Shown here: positions 10,651 to 23,019 of the stretch, piece after piece
Layout of the letters: each line of letters begins with the position of its first letter
Position numbering within the stretch: position 1 is the first letter of the stretch
Assembly (NCBI RefSeq): GCF_030463535.1
Contig: NC_132900.1
Location: 24,421,456-24,485,455, forward strand
Reading direction: 5' to 3'
Length of the DNA: 64,000 bases
Source: Salminus brasiliensis
Lineage: Eukaryota > Chordata > Actinopteri > Characiformes > Bryconidae
Notes under the pieces: model-generated
Told to the model about the DNA's origin: nothing
Databases searched by the model: none
What the model saw: only the letters and a program-made list of their open reading frames with translations
Made by a program: the position numbers and the translations under genes

Positions 10651-11594
10651 GCCTCACCACTTGCAGTCAAATTACCATGTGAACTACCATGAGCATCTCA
10701 TAGTGGCCTCTCTGCCGGTATATTGATGTTATAAGATTCATACAGTTTAACTGCACTAGGAAACCACAAGACAATCTGGGCCTTGTTTAGTCATCAGAGG
10801 AAGGAAATGTTATCATGAACCACAGCTAATATGGCCTATCCTACAGCAGAAAGCAGGAAGCAGGTTCTCAACCCTTAAAAGATATGGCTGCTGGTTGAGT
10901 CCTAAAAGCAGTAGAATTATATAAAAGCTAAACAGAACCAAAAGAGAGGGTTTAAGCAAGAGTCTAATTTCAGGATGCTGTTTAAAACAAGATTATCACA
11001 TGGGATAATGGATAATAAGCAACGAGTGAGGAGATATTGGATGTAAAGTGGGGTTATCTGCAGGATTAGGGTGGATGAGACACACTTTCATCAGTGTAAT
11101 CCAGCCTGGAGTTCAGTTTCTCTAGAGGGAGTGTCTTCACAGAAATTTCTCCACCACTGGGGTTTCAGACAGACAGAGGCAAAGGCAAGGGTCAGAAAAA
11201 AACAACTGAGAGAAGAATGCTGAAGATAGATCACAAATGGAAAAAAGAATACAGTACTATTACAATAATGCAGAATACACTATAATATAAATTATAACAT
11301 GATTATATTTTGTATAATTTGTTTAATAATACAATACAAGCTAGCCTATAGTATTCTAGTTACACATTGTAATTATATACCATTATAATGCTGATATATA
11401 GAAGTGTATAAGCTTGGGTGGTGTAACGGTAATACCATATACAATGATATTTAAAAATGTTGACAGTATCTAAAAATGAGGTTGGGGTTTACAATTACAG
11501 CGTGTTGATGTGTTAAATCTGTGTCTATCCAGTACATGGTTAAATAAGCTCATTCCCCCATGTGCTTTTAACAGAGTCTCAGAGTCTCTAGTTC
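10651..11594. other. Intergenic sequence, nothing recognised
   Basis: AT-rich, with TATA-type short palindromes near 11280-11400. No coding signal. Confidence 0.4.
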
Positions 11595-11602
11595 CCAAAA
11601 AC

Positions 11603-12526
11603 TAGTGGCGTGCAGTGCCTTCACCGGTTACCCATTCTGCTACAATACCCCATCCTGCCCCAACCCTACACGCATTTTGTTAATGCACAATAAACCACAT
11701 TATTTAAAAAAAAGTGGCATAGACAAAAGAGCACAACATTTACCCGTTTATCATAGCTTAATTTTCTGAGAAAAACTTCAGAAAAGATCAACAATTCAAC
11801 AAGTTTATTCGTTCAACAAACATATTTTTTTATAGAAGTATTTTGTATGCATACAGTCAAATTCAACTTCACAGAGCACAGCAGACGCAATGGTGATTCT
11901 TGGTGTAATTTGGCTGCCTTAGTTAAACAGTTCAGTGCCTTGTGATTCCATGCGCCATGTAAATCTGTCCCAAACAGTATACAATCCCAGCAAAACAGCT
12001 TCTGGCGTACGTACGTACATAACTTTTTCCTTTCTGTGTCAGACCTAAAAGGCTTTTCAGTTAGGTACAACACAATATCTGCTTCATTTGCAGTCGCCAT
12101 TTGAAGTTAGCTACCCAGCTACACTAGCATGTGCTTAGTGTCAAAAAGTGAGTGTGTAGCACCTGAGAGAGGGTCTGATAGCTGTGGGCTTGTCCCCTTA
12201 GTGGAAATCATGACTCTGATTGGTCAGAGTTTTCTGTGATTCTGAGACACATACCGGATCCTTTACAATATAATTAGAAGAGACATGCAGGCATGTAGGC
12301 AGGAGAATGCCCCTAAAGCCATTTTAATGAGCAGTTCGGTTTGGTTAGATCCACTCTTAGTCAGATATATGTCCCGCAACAGCTACGAAAACACTGCCAT
12401 AACATGTTAATGTAGTATCCTGAATTGGTTGATGTTTTTACTTGACTTTATTAATGAAATATATATTTACATCATTTTTACATACACCTCTCTGAAGGGT
12501 TAGAAGGGCCTGACTGCACACCACTG
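11603..12526 (-). mobile_element. hAT transposon derivative, 924 bp, both ends present
   Basis: The ends are inverted: left TAGTGGCGTGCAGTGCCTTC, right (minus strand) CAGTGGTGTGCAGTCAGGCC. They are flanked by an 8-bp target duplication with one mismatch, CCAAAAAC at 11595-11602 and CTAAAAAC at 12527-12534, the length typical of hAT elements. Inside is a minus-strand N-terminal transposase remnant. The rest of the transposase is missing, so the element is an internally deleted copy. Confidence 0.8.
11813..12100 (-). pseudogene. N-terminal fragment of ZMYM1/TTF-type hAT transposase
   Basis: The open stretch starts MATANEADIVLYLTEKPF and reaches KLFCWDCILFGT then WNHKALNCL and a late KLHQ. This resembles the N-terminus and the cysteine-rich TTF-type zinc-binding region of ZMYM1-like hAT transposases common in fish. 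The downstream catalytic DDE domain is absent. It is 95 codons against several hundred in intact proteins. Confidence 0.65.
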
Positions 12527-12684
12527 CTAAAAACATGTGCTTTATACTTTAAACGTGTGTGATCTAAGTTTTTATTGTCAACACAGTTATTCAACAGTAG
12601 CTGCAATGAGCTCTCTAAAACTCGATGGATCTGTTGCAGAGCTAGCTAAGCAAAGGCTTAGCAAGTGGGCTACAGATCCAAAGC

Positions 12685-12712
12685 AATGTGGGGGGGGGGG
12701 GGGGGGTTAAAT
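12685..12712. repeat. Poly-G run
   Basis: About 17 consecutive G residues, capable in principle of quadruplex formation. Length is uncertain, as homopolymers are often misread. Confidence 0.8.
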
Positions 12713-12889
12713 GTAGATACCCCCCAATCCAGTATAACGATATAAAAAAAGAGAAAACTGTGGAAATAAACATCATGACCTCAGTTCTATTTTAGCAACA
12801 TTTAGCTCCTAGCTCTTTTTAGAAGTTAATTCTGTTGCGTTGGTTCAGCTCCTGCACTGCCAGCCTTAGTGTTTACAGCTGGTGAATAG

Positions 12890-13600
12890 AACCAGACATC
12901 CAGACAACCAGAGTATAACTCACAGAAAGTTCTTGCACCAGATGGTTATGAATACACTACCCGATGCCTGAGAATCTGCTTTACCATAGTTCTACCAGAA
13001 GACTCTGAAGACATGAGGGCCGTAAATCACAGATTTATTCTTGACAATTAATCAGATAGAACAATTGTTAACAAGTTAGAACTGTTGATTTGGTGTATCT
13101 TTGGTGTAGGCCCCGTCATCAGCTTAGGTCTTTCACCGTCGGGACTCTTGCAGATCCTGCTGAACCTAGCCCCAGGCATCTGTCGAGACTTCTAAAAGCA
13201 GCGAAAAAGCATGTTATTAGAGGACTTTTAACACAGGTGGTGGCTGGTAATTAGCTGAGGAACGGTGATGCTGCATTAGAGTCTCCAGGTAGAACTTCCA
13301 CTATAGCTTTAATTTCTTTTTTTGGGGGGGGGTCTTAAACCGCCTTCTAAAATCGAATCTATTAAAGGGTGGAGGGATGCATGGAAGGGCATTATACAGC
13401 AAAAATAGCTTCCCTGGAAAATATATTTTCCACTATTTTTCCACTATTTTAAAATCATAAAAATTTTATGTAAACCTTTATTTTTGTGTTGTAGTCATGG
13501 CAACGCCTAGTTCCATTCATCAGCGCTGAGTCAGCAAGTTTCTCTACAATGAATCACAATTTCCCACCAAACCCCACTATAATACGTTAATCTTAAACAC
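12890..13600 (+). repeat. MITE family A, interrupted copy
   Basis: Shares GGTTATGAATACACTACC, GGTGGAGGGAT and ACACCAAACCCCAC-type ends with copies at 23935-24410, 43880-44290 and 55420-55680. This copy is split by unrelated sequence between about 12985 and 13290. Confidence 0.6.
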
Positions 13601-13817
13601 AGAATTATGAAGAGATTGTGGGATAGATTGAGACACTTCTCACACAGTTTCTCACCTGTTTCAGTTAATCAGATATAACTTTACGACGTGTGAGAAGAGG
13701 CGTTTCATGGTGTACACAATGTGGACCAAAGCAGAGCTGCATTTCAGAGACAACGGTCAAGGGCATGTGGCCTTCTATTTAAATCTGATATTCCTCGATG
13801 GAACGCTGTGTGTGTGT

Positions 13818-13855
13818 GTGTGCAAGAGAGAGAGAGAGAGAGTGAGAGAGAGTTG
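13818..13855. repeat. (TG)n and (GA)n microsatellite
   Basis: A short TG run passes directly into an AG run. Open frames over it are low-complexity artefacts. Confidence 0.85.
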
Positions 13856-13959
13856 GCGGGTGTGTTCAGTGATGACAAAGCAGACCGTCTGGCAAAACTA
13901 AATGTCCCAACGTCCCACCGTGGTGTGAATGTCAACATTGAGGGAGATTATTTATAAGG

Positions 13960-15300
13960 TGTTTATCAGGGAGGTTATTTATAAGCCCTGGTCCGGCACA
14001 TCCCAATCAACTCACACAATAATGTCCCACTGTAGAAACACTGCTGTGAATTTACAGTACAATTTATAACATCATGCTGTTTGTTTTATCCTGTGGCCTA
14101 ATTTCCTGTAAAAATGTACTTCCACCACATCTTTTCAAACTCCTACTAATGCAACACCACTGGAGCTCATCACACTCAGAGGAGAACACTAACGGCTAAT
14201 TCTGTTATGTCAGCTAACACATGTACACAGCATTTGAGAGACACAGAACCATCACTGAAAGTGAAAGAAGCATGTGGACTGATGCAGTAGAGTAGTGTTG
14301 TCCAGACCGCTTCACCAGAGTTACATAGTGCAGATAGCAGAACGCTGAGCCTGGAGTAGCAACGACATGTAATGTCTAAGGGATAAGGAGGGGTTGGTGT
14401 TTAAACTATGAATTTTGTCAAATGTAGTTTTGGGACTCTTTAATGTATTTGAAGTAACACATGGCTTTCATAAACTGAACTTATCAGCGTTTACAGTGAC
14501 CGTAGTTATTCTTTCCCTTCCTAAAACGAGCTGTCAAAGAAAGGGGAACTGTGGCTTTATCTTTTTCACAGCTTTGACAAAGACAAGCTGCTAATTGCGC
14601 GGATAAGAACGTTTCACTGTGTTAAAACAAAAGATAAGGATGAGGAGTAAAGGCCACAAGGTGTGTGTATGAGGTTAGACAGTGAGGCTCAACAGGTGGG
14701 AACTACTGACTGCTAACTCTGTTACATAGAGTTTTACAAGAACAATGAAAAGTTGGGGAATAAGGCTTCATATGTGCTGTAAAACGCTACACTTAAGTCT
14801 ACTTAATCCCTAATGCCAATACAATAATTTAAAAAAAAAGCATCTTATGTCATTCTGGTCAAAGTTTTACCAATGAAAACGGGCTAAGAGTTGGGGCGAC
14901 ACTCCCTATATATACCACCTAAGGCATAAAGAAATGTAAATATAATCTTCTTACTTCTTCTGAGTTTGTCCTGGATATCACATAGCTATCCAACTCCGCT
15001 TAGAGTAGATATCATTAACCACCATGGAAAGGCCAGGGGTCAGACAGCTCACTCTGTAAACAGCTTATGTATGTTTACAGCTTAGAGAGATAAAGGGGCT
15101 CAGTGTAGGCCTATAAGACGCACTGGCCAGGCTGCAATGGTGTACAGCTGCATATAAGACAAGTTAGCAAGCTTTTCACAGACTCTTTGTTGGTGCTTAC
15201 TAATGTCAGTTGTCATCGAATCAATCCAAACTGCCCCTCATAAGTTTACATCTGTGCATCATGCTATGTAGTAGTGTGCATTGAGTTGTGCATGTGAAGG
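13960..15300. other. Intergenic sequence, nothing recognised
   Basis: No gene, transposon ends or tandem repeats were identified. Confidence 0.4.
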
Positions 15301-15309
15301 TTGGGATGA

Positions 15310-15500
15310 ATGGCCATGTTCACACCTGGCATTAACATGCGTCTTGGGTGATCTGATTCCAAGGGACATTCGAGTTGCAGAGCAGTTTACACCTGGCATT
15401 TTGAATGCGTCTCAAGTGACCACATGTGACATTCACTACATCACTTTTCCGCTTGTTTGTTTTGAGACCGAAATATCCCATGAATCCTTGCTTGTGTTCC
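15310..15500. repeat. Interspersed repeat with duplicated CACACCTGGCATT motif
   Basis: CACACCTGGCATTAACATGCGTC at about 15320 recurs as TTACACCTGGCATTTTGAATGCGTC at about 15388. This recalls a short teleost repeat, but the class is unknown to me. Confidence 0.4.
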
Positions 15501-15749
15501 AGTATGGGTTGTTACAGGCTGCCCAGGTTTGCGTCCTCCTTATGAATGAATGAAAAAGGACTGCCCTTTTGTTTGATGGTCACCAAACAATCGGTTCTTG
15601 TAGTTGTGGGATGTGGGAGAAATGGGCAGCGAGAAGACCTGAGACACTTTTATAAGGGTCACAAACAGCTCCAGCTTGCGGGGGGCTCCTGATCAGCAGT
15701 GGTGATTACCTAACAACAGGGATCAGAAGAGAGACAGACCACCCACCAG

Positions 15750-16130
15750 TGACAGCGTGTCAGGCTGTCATTCATAGATGCATGATAGCAACGAAAGACC
15801 CTGCGAGGTACAGCCTGTTTTGGTGATGGTATTCCTGAGGGCAGTGAATAATTCAGCAGGATAATGCACCCTCCCACTTTGAAGGCTTTCCAGTTGTTCG
15901 AGAAGGGTTTGAGGTTCTCCAGATCTCAATCCGATCCGAGTATCTGTGGGATGTGCTGGAACACGACTTGGAGGATCTGCTGGAAAGTCTTGGTGCCAGA
16001 TTCCACAGATACCACCTTCAGAGGTCTTGTGGAGTCCATGGCTGTGGGTCGAGCAGTTTAACAGCATAAGGAGGATCAACAACATGGTTGTCAATACTTT
16101 TGCTTGCTGGAGTATATTTGCGGGTTTGGA
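15750..16130 (+). pseudogene. Tc1-like transposase C-terminal relic
   Basis: Reads QQDNAPSHF (the second catalytic Asp block of Tc1 transposases), then LWDVLEHDL after the position where the acidic residue of the NPIEHLWD block would be, and TFRGLVESM near the C-terminus. Frames shift between blocks. The downstream bases TCAGAGGTCTTGTGGAGTCC recur in repeats near 22870, showing that those repeats come from the same transposase end. Confidence 0.65.
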
Positions 16131-16499
16131 TCAGTTTAGATTTGTTTGGATTGTTGCCAAAATAATTTATAATTAATTTGCTACAAAAAGCTACAGAAAA
16201 GTCACATAATTGAAAACATTTTCAGTGAAAGTGGAACTACATTATCATTCTTATAATGCCCCACGTTTTAGTGTAACTCTGTTTTCAAACTGGGCTGCAG
16301 TTCACAAAGCGATACCACACACTGTGTTGAGTTGAAAGTGGTTCTGGGTACTCCACCCTTCAGATCTGTGGACACATTAGTATTTGTGTTTATAGACTGA
16401 AATAAGTCAAGTGTTATAAACCACATCTATTTACCAAACAAATGAACGACAAACATTTGTGCATAGTAGTGATGGTAAGAGTAATGGGAGTAATGGTAA

Positions 16500-17243
16500 T
16501 GATGGTTAATGGTGGTAATAATAAAGGTGGCAGATAGATAGAGTCCATGTCAACTTTAACACAGTCGTTAGGCAGATAGCAGATAACTCAGAGAAGGTAA
16601 AGAGATACAATTCGTTCTAAATGGTTTTATGGAGTACACAGAATGTTGAACAGTATCAGAGTGTAGCTGATGACTCCGGCTGGTATGACTATAACAGCAT
16701 AATTAAAAGGAGAGAGCCAGAAGGTAACACAGTCATGGGAGCACCCTGAAACACTGCCGTCCATCTGCTCCACCATCTGATCGCGTGCAAGCAGCGGGAC
16801 GACAGCTCAAGCTTCACCACAATTCCCTGTGTTCAAGCAACCTTTATCTAAAAGGAAACATTAATTACCAAAAGCTAAACTAAACAGAACTAATCAGCCT
16901 AGACTTGAAGCTTGAGATTGTCTGAGTCCCAAAAATTATCTGGGAGGTATTCCAGAGCTGGAGCTCTGCTGAAGCTTTCTGAATTTTGGGAACTCATAAA
17001 AAGCCAGCACCCTGTAATCTAAGTAATCGTGATGCTTTATAATTGGGCTTTGTATGTCAATAGAAGAATCTTATAGTCAATACAGAATCTAACTGGGAGC
17101 CAATGCAGTGCTGTTAGAACTGGATTGTTATGGTAAATTCTTCTACTTTTAGTAAGAACCCTGGCTGCAGCATTTTTAACTAGTTGAAGTTTACTGAGGT
17201 TCCTGTTGGAACATCCTGACAATAGTGCTTTGCAATAGTGCAA
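16500..17243 (-). mobile_element. LINE 3' end (L2/CR1-like), copy 2
   Basis: The minus-strand frame 17243-17037 encodes a LINE reverse transcriptase C-terminal block (KLQLVKNAAARVLT and TALHWLPVRFCIDYKILLL). The 3' untranslated part continues to about 16500 and matches copy 1 at 6440-7230. The rest of the element is missing. Confidence 0.8.
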
Positions 17244-17569
17244 TGGAGGTAATAAAATGTTCTTTCAGCATCATGCATATGGCATTTCTTAGCTTGACAA
17301 TGTTCAACATGTCTTGGCTGATCAACTACATCCGAGTTAAACAATAAATCGTGTTTGTTTAATTTTGACCAAACTACTCCTTTAAACACTGTGGAGTTGA
17401 GAATTTGGCCCTATTTGTCCACACATTATAAAGTTATTTTAAAGTATGCAAGTCCAGCTCTGTGCTGACAGTGATAAATCTCTATGAGGTGACTCTCTCA
17501 CTTTTAAGTGCTCTTAAGGCCAGCAGTGCTGAATGACCTCTTTAACCATAACAGATAATGTGATATTTC

Positions 17570-17930
17570 TATGACAGCTTCTTTCTTTACACTCTACACT
17601 CGAGCCCCTGACTCCAGCGGTATTTGCCTCTGGAGGCCGCGTGGAATGGCCTGGCTGAAATGTGACGCAGCGTCTCCCTCAGGGTCGTTGTTCAATGTCA
17701 CGTGTCGTAATTGTTGCAATGTCACAGACGCTGCCCTCTATCATAATCCCTCACAGCCAATCACTGACCTTTATAAGTACTGCTCCTGGCTGTGGCCAAA
17801 CCAATTCGAACTTTCCTGTACTGCTGACCTTTCGCTGTCTGGACTGGAATGCTCTGTTAGTCAGGTGGTTATTGCAAAGGGAGCTGGGGTAGACGGTAGT
17901 GGGACACTGTAGGTGACAAGAGCTTCAAAT
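17570..17930. promoter_or_regulatory. Candidate conserved noncoding element
   Basis: GC-richer, non-repetitive stretch with a TCACGTG E-box near 17699 and several ATGTCAC-type motifs. Open frames of 76-113 codons on the plus strand show no known domain. The regulatory reading is speculative. Confidence 0.2.
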
Positions 17931-17969
17931 ACACAAGCAAAACAGGACAGTCCATTTTCCCGGACGTGA

Positions 17970-19190
17970 CGGTTCTTGTAATCAGACAGGTCTTGGCCTT
18001 GATACTATTTATACTTGAACTTGACTTGGACTTGATAGTATTTGTACTTTGACAGTTCCTGGACTCTCACTTGTCTTGAACATAATAGAATTTCCTCTTG
18101 GACTTGAACATGATAGAATATGTACTTAGACTTGTCTTAGTGTCAATAATGGCTGTTCTCTTACTTGTCTTGGTCTTAATAGTATTTGTATTCTGACTTG
18201 TCTTGGACATGAGAGTATTTGTACTCAGAATCATCTTGGACTTGATATTATTTGTTATCAGATTTGCCTTGGAATAGTGTATAGTATTGATAGTTTTTCT
18301 TCTCTGATTTGTCTTACATGTGATAGTATTTACATATAATATAATAATATAATATAATACATATTCAAGTATTTTGTATTTTTTTCTTGGTCTTAACAAT
18401 ATTGGGGTCCCCATTGGGGTTCCCTCTACGCGCTGGGGTTTCCTTCTACTTGCATCAGACCAGCTGTCACCTACCAGTCTGACGACCAGTGACAACAGTT
18501 AGGCACCCAATACAAATAAATGTTTAATAGATTTTTATTTTATTTTATTTGCCTTATAACTTATCCTGTACTTAAAAGTATTTGTACTCTTACTCGTTTT
18601 AGATTCAACAGTATTTGTCCTCTGATTCATTCTGGACTTGGTAGTATTTGTATTTAGATTTGTCTTGGACTTTATGGTATTTGTACTCTCAATTGTCAAA
18701 AAGTTTAATTAGTATTTGTACTCTAATGTTTCTTGGTCTTGAAAATATTTGTGGTATGACTTCTAGGTCTCAAAAGTATTTGTCTTTTAACTTTTTTGGT
18801 CTCGGTAGTATTTGTACTTTTACTTGGATTTGTCTTGGATTCAGTAGTATTTCTAATCAGATCTGTCTGGATTCTAGTAGTATTTGTACTTTGATTCATC
18901 TTGGACTTTTGTTTGTACACTTACCTGAACTCGATAGTCCTTCTTTCGTTTTGGACTTTTTTTTGTACTTGTACTACTTTGTGGACATAGCATTTGTATC
19001 TAGACTTGTCTTAGAGTCAGTAGTGTCTGTACTCTGATTTATCTTGGTCTTGGTCTTGAAAACATTTGTACTGTGAGTTTTTCTTGGTCTTGATAGCATT
19101 TGTACTATTACTTTTCTTACAGTCAATATTATTTGTACTCTGCCTTGTCTCGATAGTATTTGTACTTTGTACTTTGTTTTTAAGTAAATC
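17970..19190. repeat. Minisatellite of about 33-bp units
   Basis: Degenerate tandem copies of a unit like CTTGTCTTGGACTTGATAG + TATTTGTACTCTGA; consecutive units near 18165-18265 are exactly 33 bp. The array is interrupted at about 18400-18530 by non-repeat sequence. Because 33 is a multiple of three, reading frames stay open through it on both strands (18067-18495 minus, 18648-19037 plus) with an 11-residue peptide periodicity. These are not genes. Confidence 0.85.
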
Positions 19191-19199
19191 TGTAGGGGT

Positions 19200-20640
19200 A
19201 AAGCTCACTTTTAAATGACTGCACCAAACAAAGACATTTTGACTAGTAGCAATTACAAACTAGTTTGTTTTGAAACTCAACCTTAGTCTTGGTCTTGTGC
19301 TTGTCTTGGAGACTTTTCAGTTTCACTTTAAAGAGCTGTAGAAGCTGTGGTGTGAGCTGTGGCACGGACGCAGCGTGTAAAGTCCAGGTTACTTTATGGT
19401 GCAACAAAGAGGACAACTAAACTGATCTCCTCCTACATCATTTTAAATTGAGGAGGAAATGAAAAGTGACATTCTCATTATTTTATTTCCAAAACAATTT
19501 GTCTTGGGATTTCGCAGTGTTGGTTAATGACTGAGCCTCTGGCTACATTGGCCACATTCAAGTAAAGGTGAAGTGGTGTGTACAGTAAACGTGTCATGAT
19601 GAATCTGGAAAAAATGTTGCCCTTTCAGCTGTAAGACAGAGAAAGACTAATAAAACACACTGATTTCCAAACAATGAAACATACTCACACTGCCAGGACG
19701 TGAAAAAGAGAAAGTTGTAATTACAGGTATTATTTGTCTTTCAGTTAAATTAAATTACAGGTTGCAAGAACATTCAGGAACACGCAGTTTGGAGTTGAGA
19801 AAGCTGCGTGGAACAACAAACATGATTCCTGGTTTTACAGTAAAGGCAGAGGAAAGAGACCACACACACTTTGACTTAATTTACACCATAGTCTTTGCTC
19901 TCAAGCTTTTGTCTCCAGGGTGCATATACACGTCAAACTGCTATAAGCTCTGTTAAATGTAAAGCCAATATAATCTGTTGAACAATACTGTAACAACAAT
20001 GGAAAACAGAAAGAAAAGACAAGTTTAATTAAATAAAAGCAACAGCTTGGTATTTTAAGTTGTTACACAGTCTTTAATAGATGTGGTGTTGTTACTGTAT
20101 GGCTCACCATAATCCAGTAGTAAACAGTGACTTTTACAGCTAGGCATTCGGTTCCGGTCATGAATATCAAAAAACTTCTACAACAATGCTACATTGTGCT
20201 AGCTCAAGCATAAGAATTCCAATAGTATGTTAGCTCTATGCCAATAAACACTGATGCAAACTTGCAAACATATTTTGGCTATTGTAAACATCCAACATGA
20301 ATCTTGTAAGTTTGTTGTACCTAAAGCTCGTCATTAGCATGTATATGAGCTTGTCTATAGCCGTTTTACAGTAAAGACTCTTTCAGTAAAGAGTCCTGCA
20401 CAGAGCAAGAACCAGAAAGACCACAATGATGCTTTTACTCACAAAGTTGGTCTTACCAATGGGAGGCTGTATCTCATTTGGCTGTATCTGCCTAGATACC
20501 ACAGAAAAAAGCAATCCTTATTGGACAATTTTCCTGTGGATTTTTCAAGACTTTAACCATTTTATTTTTAACATTAGCTTACTACAGTACTCACAGAGCT
20601 TAAATACAAGCATTTTATTTTTTCCACTAAATACAAATTA
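19200..20640. other. Intergenic sequence, nothing recognised
   Basis: No convincing gene, only scattered short open frames. Confidence 0.4.
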
Positions 20641-20689
20641 ACTAGAAAACATTTTCTATAGTTTTGTGATGTTTATTGATCTCATGTTT

Positions 20690-20905
20690 CGTGCAAACGA
20701 TTACACGCTCTCCACAAATCGTGTGGATGTGTTCAGTAATCTCTAAAAGGCTTGCTTATGTGGTTTCTGACTTTGTATGACTCACTGTTATCTAGAACAA
20801 GGACCGAAGTACGCAACAGAGCTGAAAACAGCAGCAGCTTGAGCTTGATCTGTACTTTAGCTCATGTTTATAGATAACACTGTCATAGAGTGTCAAAATG
20901 TCAAA
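20690..20905 (+). repeat. Interspersed repeat family B, copy 1
   Basis: Shares CTTATGTGGTTTCTGAC and GACTCACTGTTATCTAGAA with 36640-36760. It also matches 33955-34200 on the opposite strand. Short, non-coding, probably a MITE. Confidence 0.6.
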
Positions 20906-20929
20906 AGTAAAAGTTCCTACAACATTAGC

Positions 20930-21420
20930 AATGTATCTTCAGCACTAAAGCTAAAGAAGCAAAGTGTGTGGGGAGGGTGTCGCAAACTATCACTCTGAAG
21001 CACACTTTCTGAACTCACTACCCCAGGCTCGCTCTTTATATCTGAATAAGGTCTCATATTTAAATGCTTGTTAACCTGAGAACTTTGCCTCGCGGCCGTT
21101 ATCGCCGGGTGCCCTCTGGACTGTGTGTTTGCTAGTCCTGCTCTTCCCTTTCCAGTCAGTGCTCCGAGGCTGCCCCCAGCGCAGCTGAGAGAGAGTGCAG
21201 CTGGTATAAAGCTGCATTGACTTTGACCTGCTCCTTCCTGCCAACAGCAGCAGCTGACCGCTTGGACTAAGGCCAAATGGGCGACTTAATCCACGGCAAC
21301 GTGCGGATGGTCATATCCACACCGGCTCCGCTCCAGAGAGAGAGGGACGGGCTAATTCTGCTCTTAACATGCCGCATACTCATTCATAAAAAAAAACTGA
21401 CGACGGCTGTAAATCTTTAA
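20930..21420. promoter_or_regulatory. Candidate GC-rich regulatory or noncoding element
   Basis: CpG-containing stretch (CGCGGCCGTTATCGCC near 21091, CCACGGCAACGTGCGGATGG near 21291) in AT-rich surroundings. A minus-strand frame of 119 codons lacks any domain I know. It could be an enhancer or an unrecognised exon. Confidence 0.25.
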
Positions 21421-22280
21421 ACAAATATGCAGCATAATGCAGCATGGCAGATGAATACACACAGGCCTTTCACTCAGAGATTCTCACACTGATTAAACTA
21501 GAGCGTTCAATTTACTTCTACATTCCCATACTGGTAAAAATGTTTTTAGATGTGCAATACATTGTTAAAAAAATGCATAATGGATTTTCCACATGAATAA
21601 AACATTTGATCAACACTTTTCAGTTTTTTTGCTTTCAGCAAGAACTCTGTTGACATACTAGGTTTTATTCATGTGGATTGTTTGTAAATGTTTGTAAGCA
21701 TTTGAATCAAGTCATTTTAGTGCATCAAGCCTCAAATGAACACAGAGCAGCCACATACAGACTGTGTGTTTATGCCTGGTCGTATTTCTATCCCTTCATA
21801 CCTCATGATGTATTAATGGGAAATAATGGGTTATATAACAGAGTGCTGGGTGTAGTGTGTGAGCTGGTACGTGCCACCAGTCAGGTTTGTGTGGATTTGC
21901 GTCAGCAGCTCGAGAAAAAGTGCTTCGGTGCCAGGATGGAGAGGTTGTGGAGCTCTGGGGGAGTAGGGGACAAAACTAGAGTAACAAAAGAAGTCAGAAA
22001 GAAGAAATGTCCAAAATTTGTGCATGCTGTAGTTCGACCTGATGTCATAGCATGTAGACTATGGACTAGATCTGTTAGAAGATCTGTTCAAAAAGTAAAG
22101 ACACATGTCAGTTAGCTAAGATAACCCTGTGTATTGAAGTAAAATGTAAAATGAACATAAACAAAAAGCAAAAGAAGCACTGGGTAAGTTTGGGTATTTG
22201 GTGGAAATGTGTAACTGCAAGCCAGTTCCAGGTGTGAAATACCGTTGTTAGGAGTCTAGACCACTGAATTATTGGTATAG
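21421..22280. other. Intergenic sequence, unassigned open frame
   Basis: A plus-strand frame of 145 codons (21678-22115) exists. It shows no known domain and no supporting gene signals, so it is not called as a gene. Confidence 0.3.
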
Positions 22281-22329
22281 CATTGTGTTAACATTAACAA
22301 TATGGCATAATGTACACAGTGAATTAATA

Positions 22330-22990
22330 AACACTGATGAGACAAAACATTATGACCATATGTCTAATACACTGCTGTTTCTCCATGTGCTGCCAAAACA
22401 CTTACAAGATGTTAGCATGGTAGCTCAAAGTTACTCCCACCACTGCAGGAGCCCACCCAAGCCTTGGAGCAGTTTGGGAGACGCTCCAACCCAGTCATCT
22501 GGAAAATCTTTTCTTATGATTTCTTCTTAAGGTACAGAATCCCATACCAATGACAATGGACAAGGTATTGGATATATCATGCAGCAAGTGAACAGTCAGT
22601 TTTATAAGGTTTAAGTGTAAGAAGGAAAACTGGACAAGTGTAAGACAACTGGACTGAGCATCTCCAAAACAGCAGGATTTGGAGGATGTGTCTGGTATGC
22701 AGTGGTCAGGATCTACCAAAAGAGCTCAAGGAAGGACAACCTGCAACCCAGGATCATGGGTGTCCAAGGTCCACTGATGATCATTACCTCACCTCACCCC
22801 ATCTCCCAACTTACATGACTTAAAGGATCTGCTGCTAATGTCTTGGTGCGAGATACCACAGGATACCTTCAGAGGTCTTGTGGAGTCCATGCCTCAATGG
22901 ATCAGAGCTGTTTTGTTGCTGTGAGGTAAACCTACACAATATTAGGCAGGTGATTTTAATACTATGCCTGATCAGTGTGTCCAGTTTGGA
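22330..22990 (+). mobile_element. Tc1-like element relic
   Basis: Begins ACACTGATGAGACAAAACATTATGACC and ends with TGATTTTAATACTATGCCTGATCAGTGTGT, imperfect inverted ends. Internal GTCTTGGTGCGAGATACCAC and TTCAGAGGTCTTGTGGAGTCC match the Tc1 transposase relic at 15980-16040. Too decayed to code. Confidence 0.6.
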
Positions 22991-23019
22991 TCCTGTTGAT
23001 AAGTACAATCAATAAAATG

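Noticed and set aside
18067-18495. Minus-strand frame of 142 codons rich in Thr/Lys/Ser
   Set aside because: It is the translation of the 33-bp minisatellite; the other strand is open too.
21678-22115. Plus-strand frame of 145 codons
   Set aside because: No known domain, no splice partners or conserved motif, and repetitive DNA starts soon after. Chance open frame is more likely.
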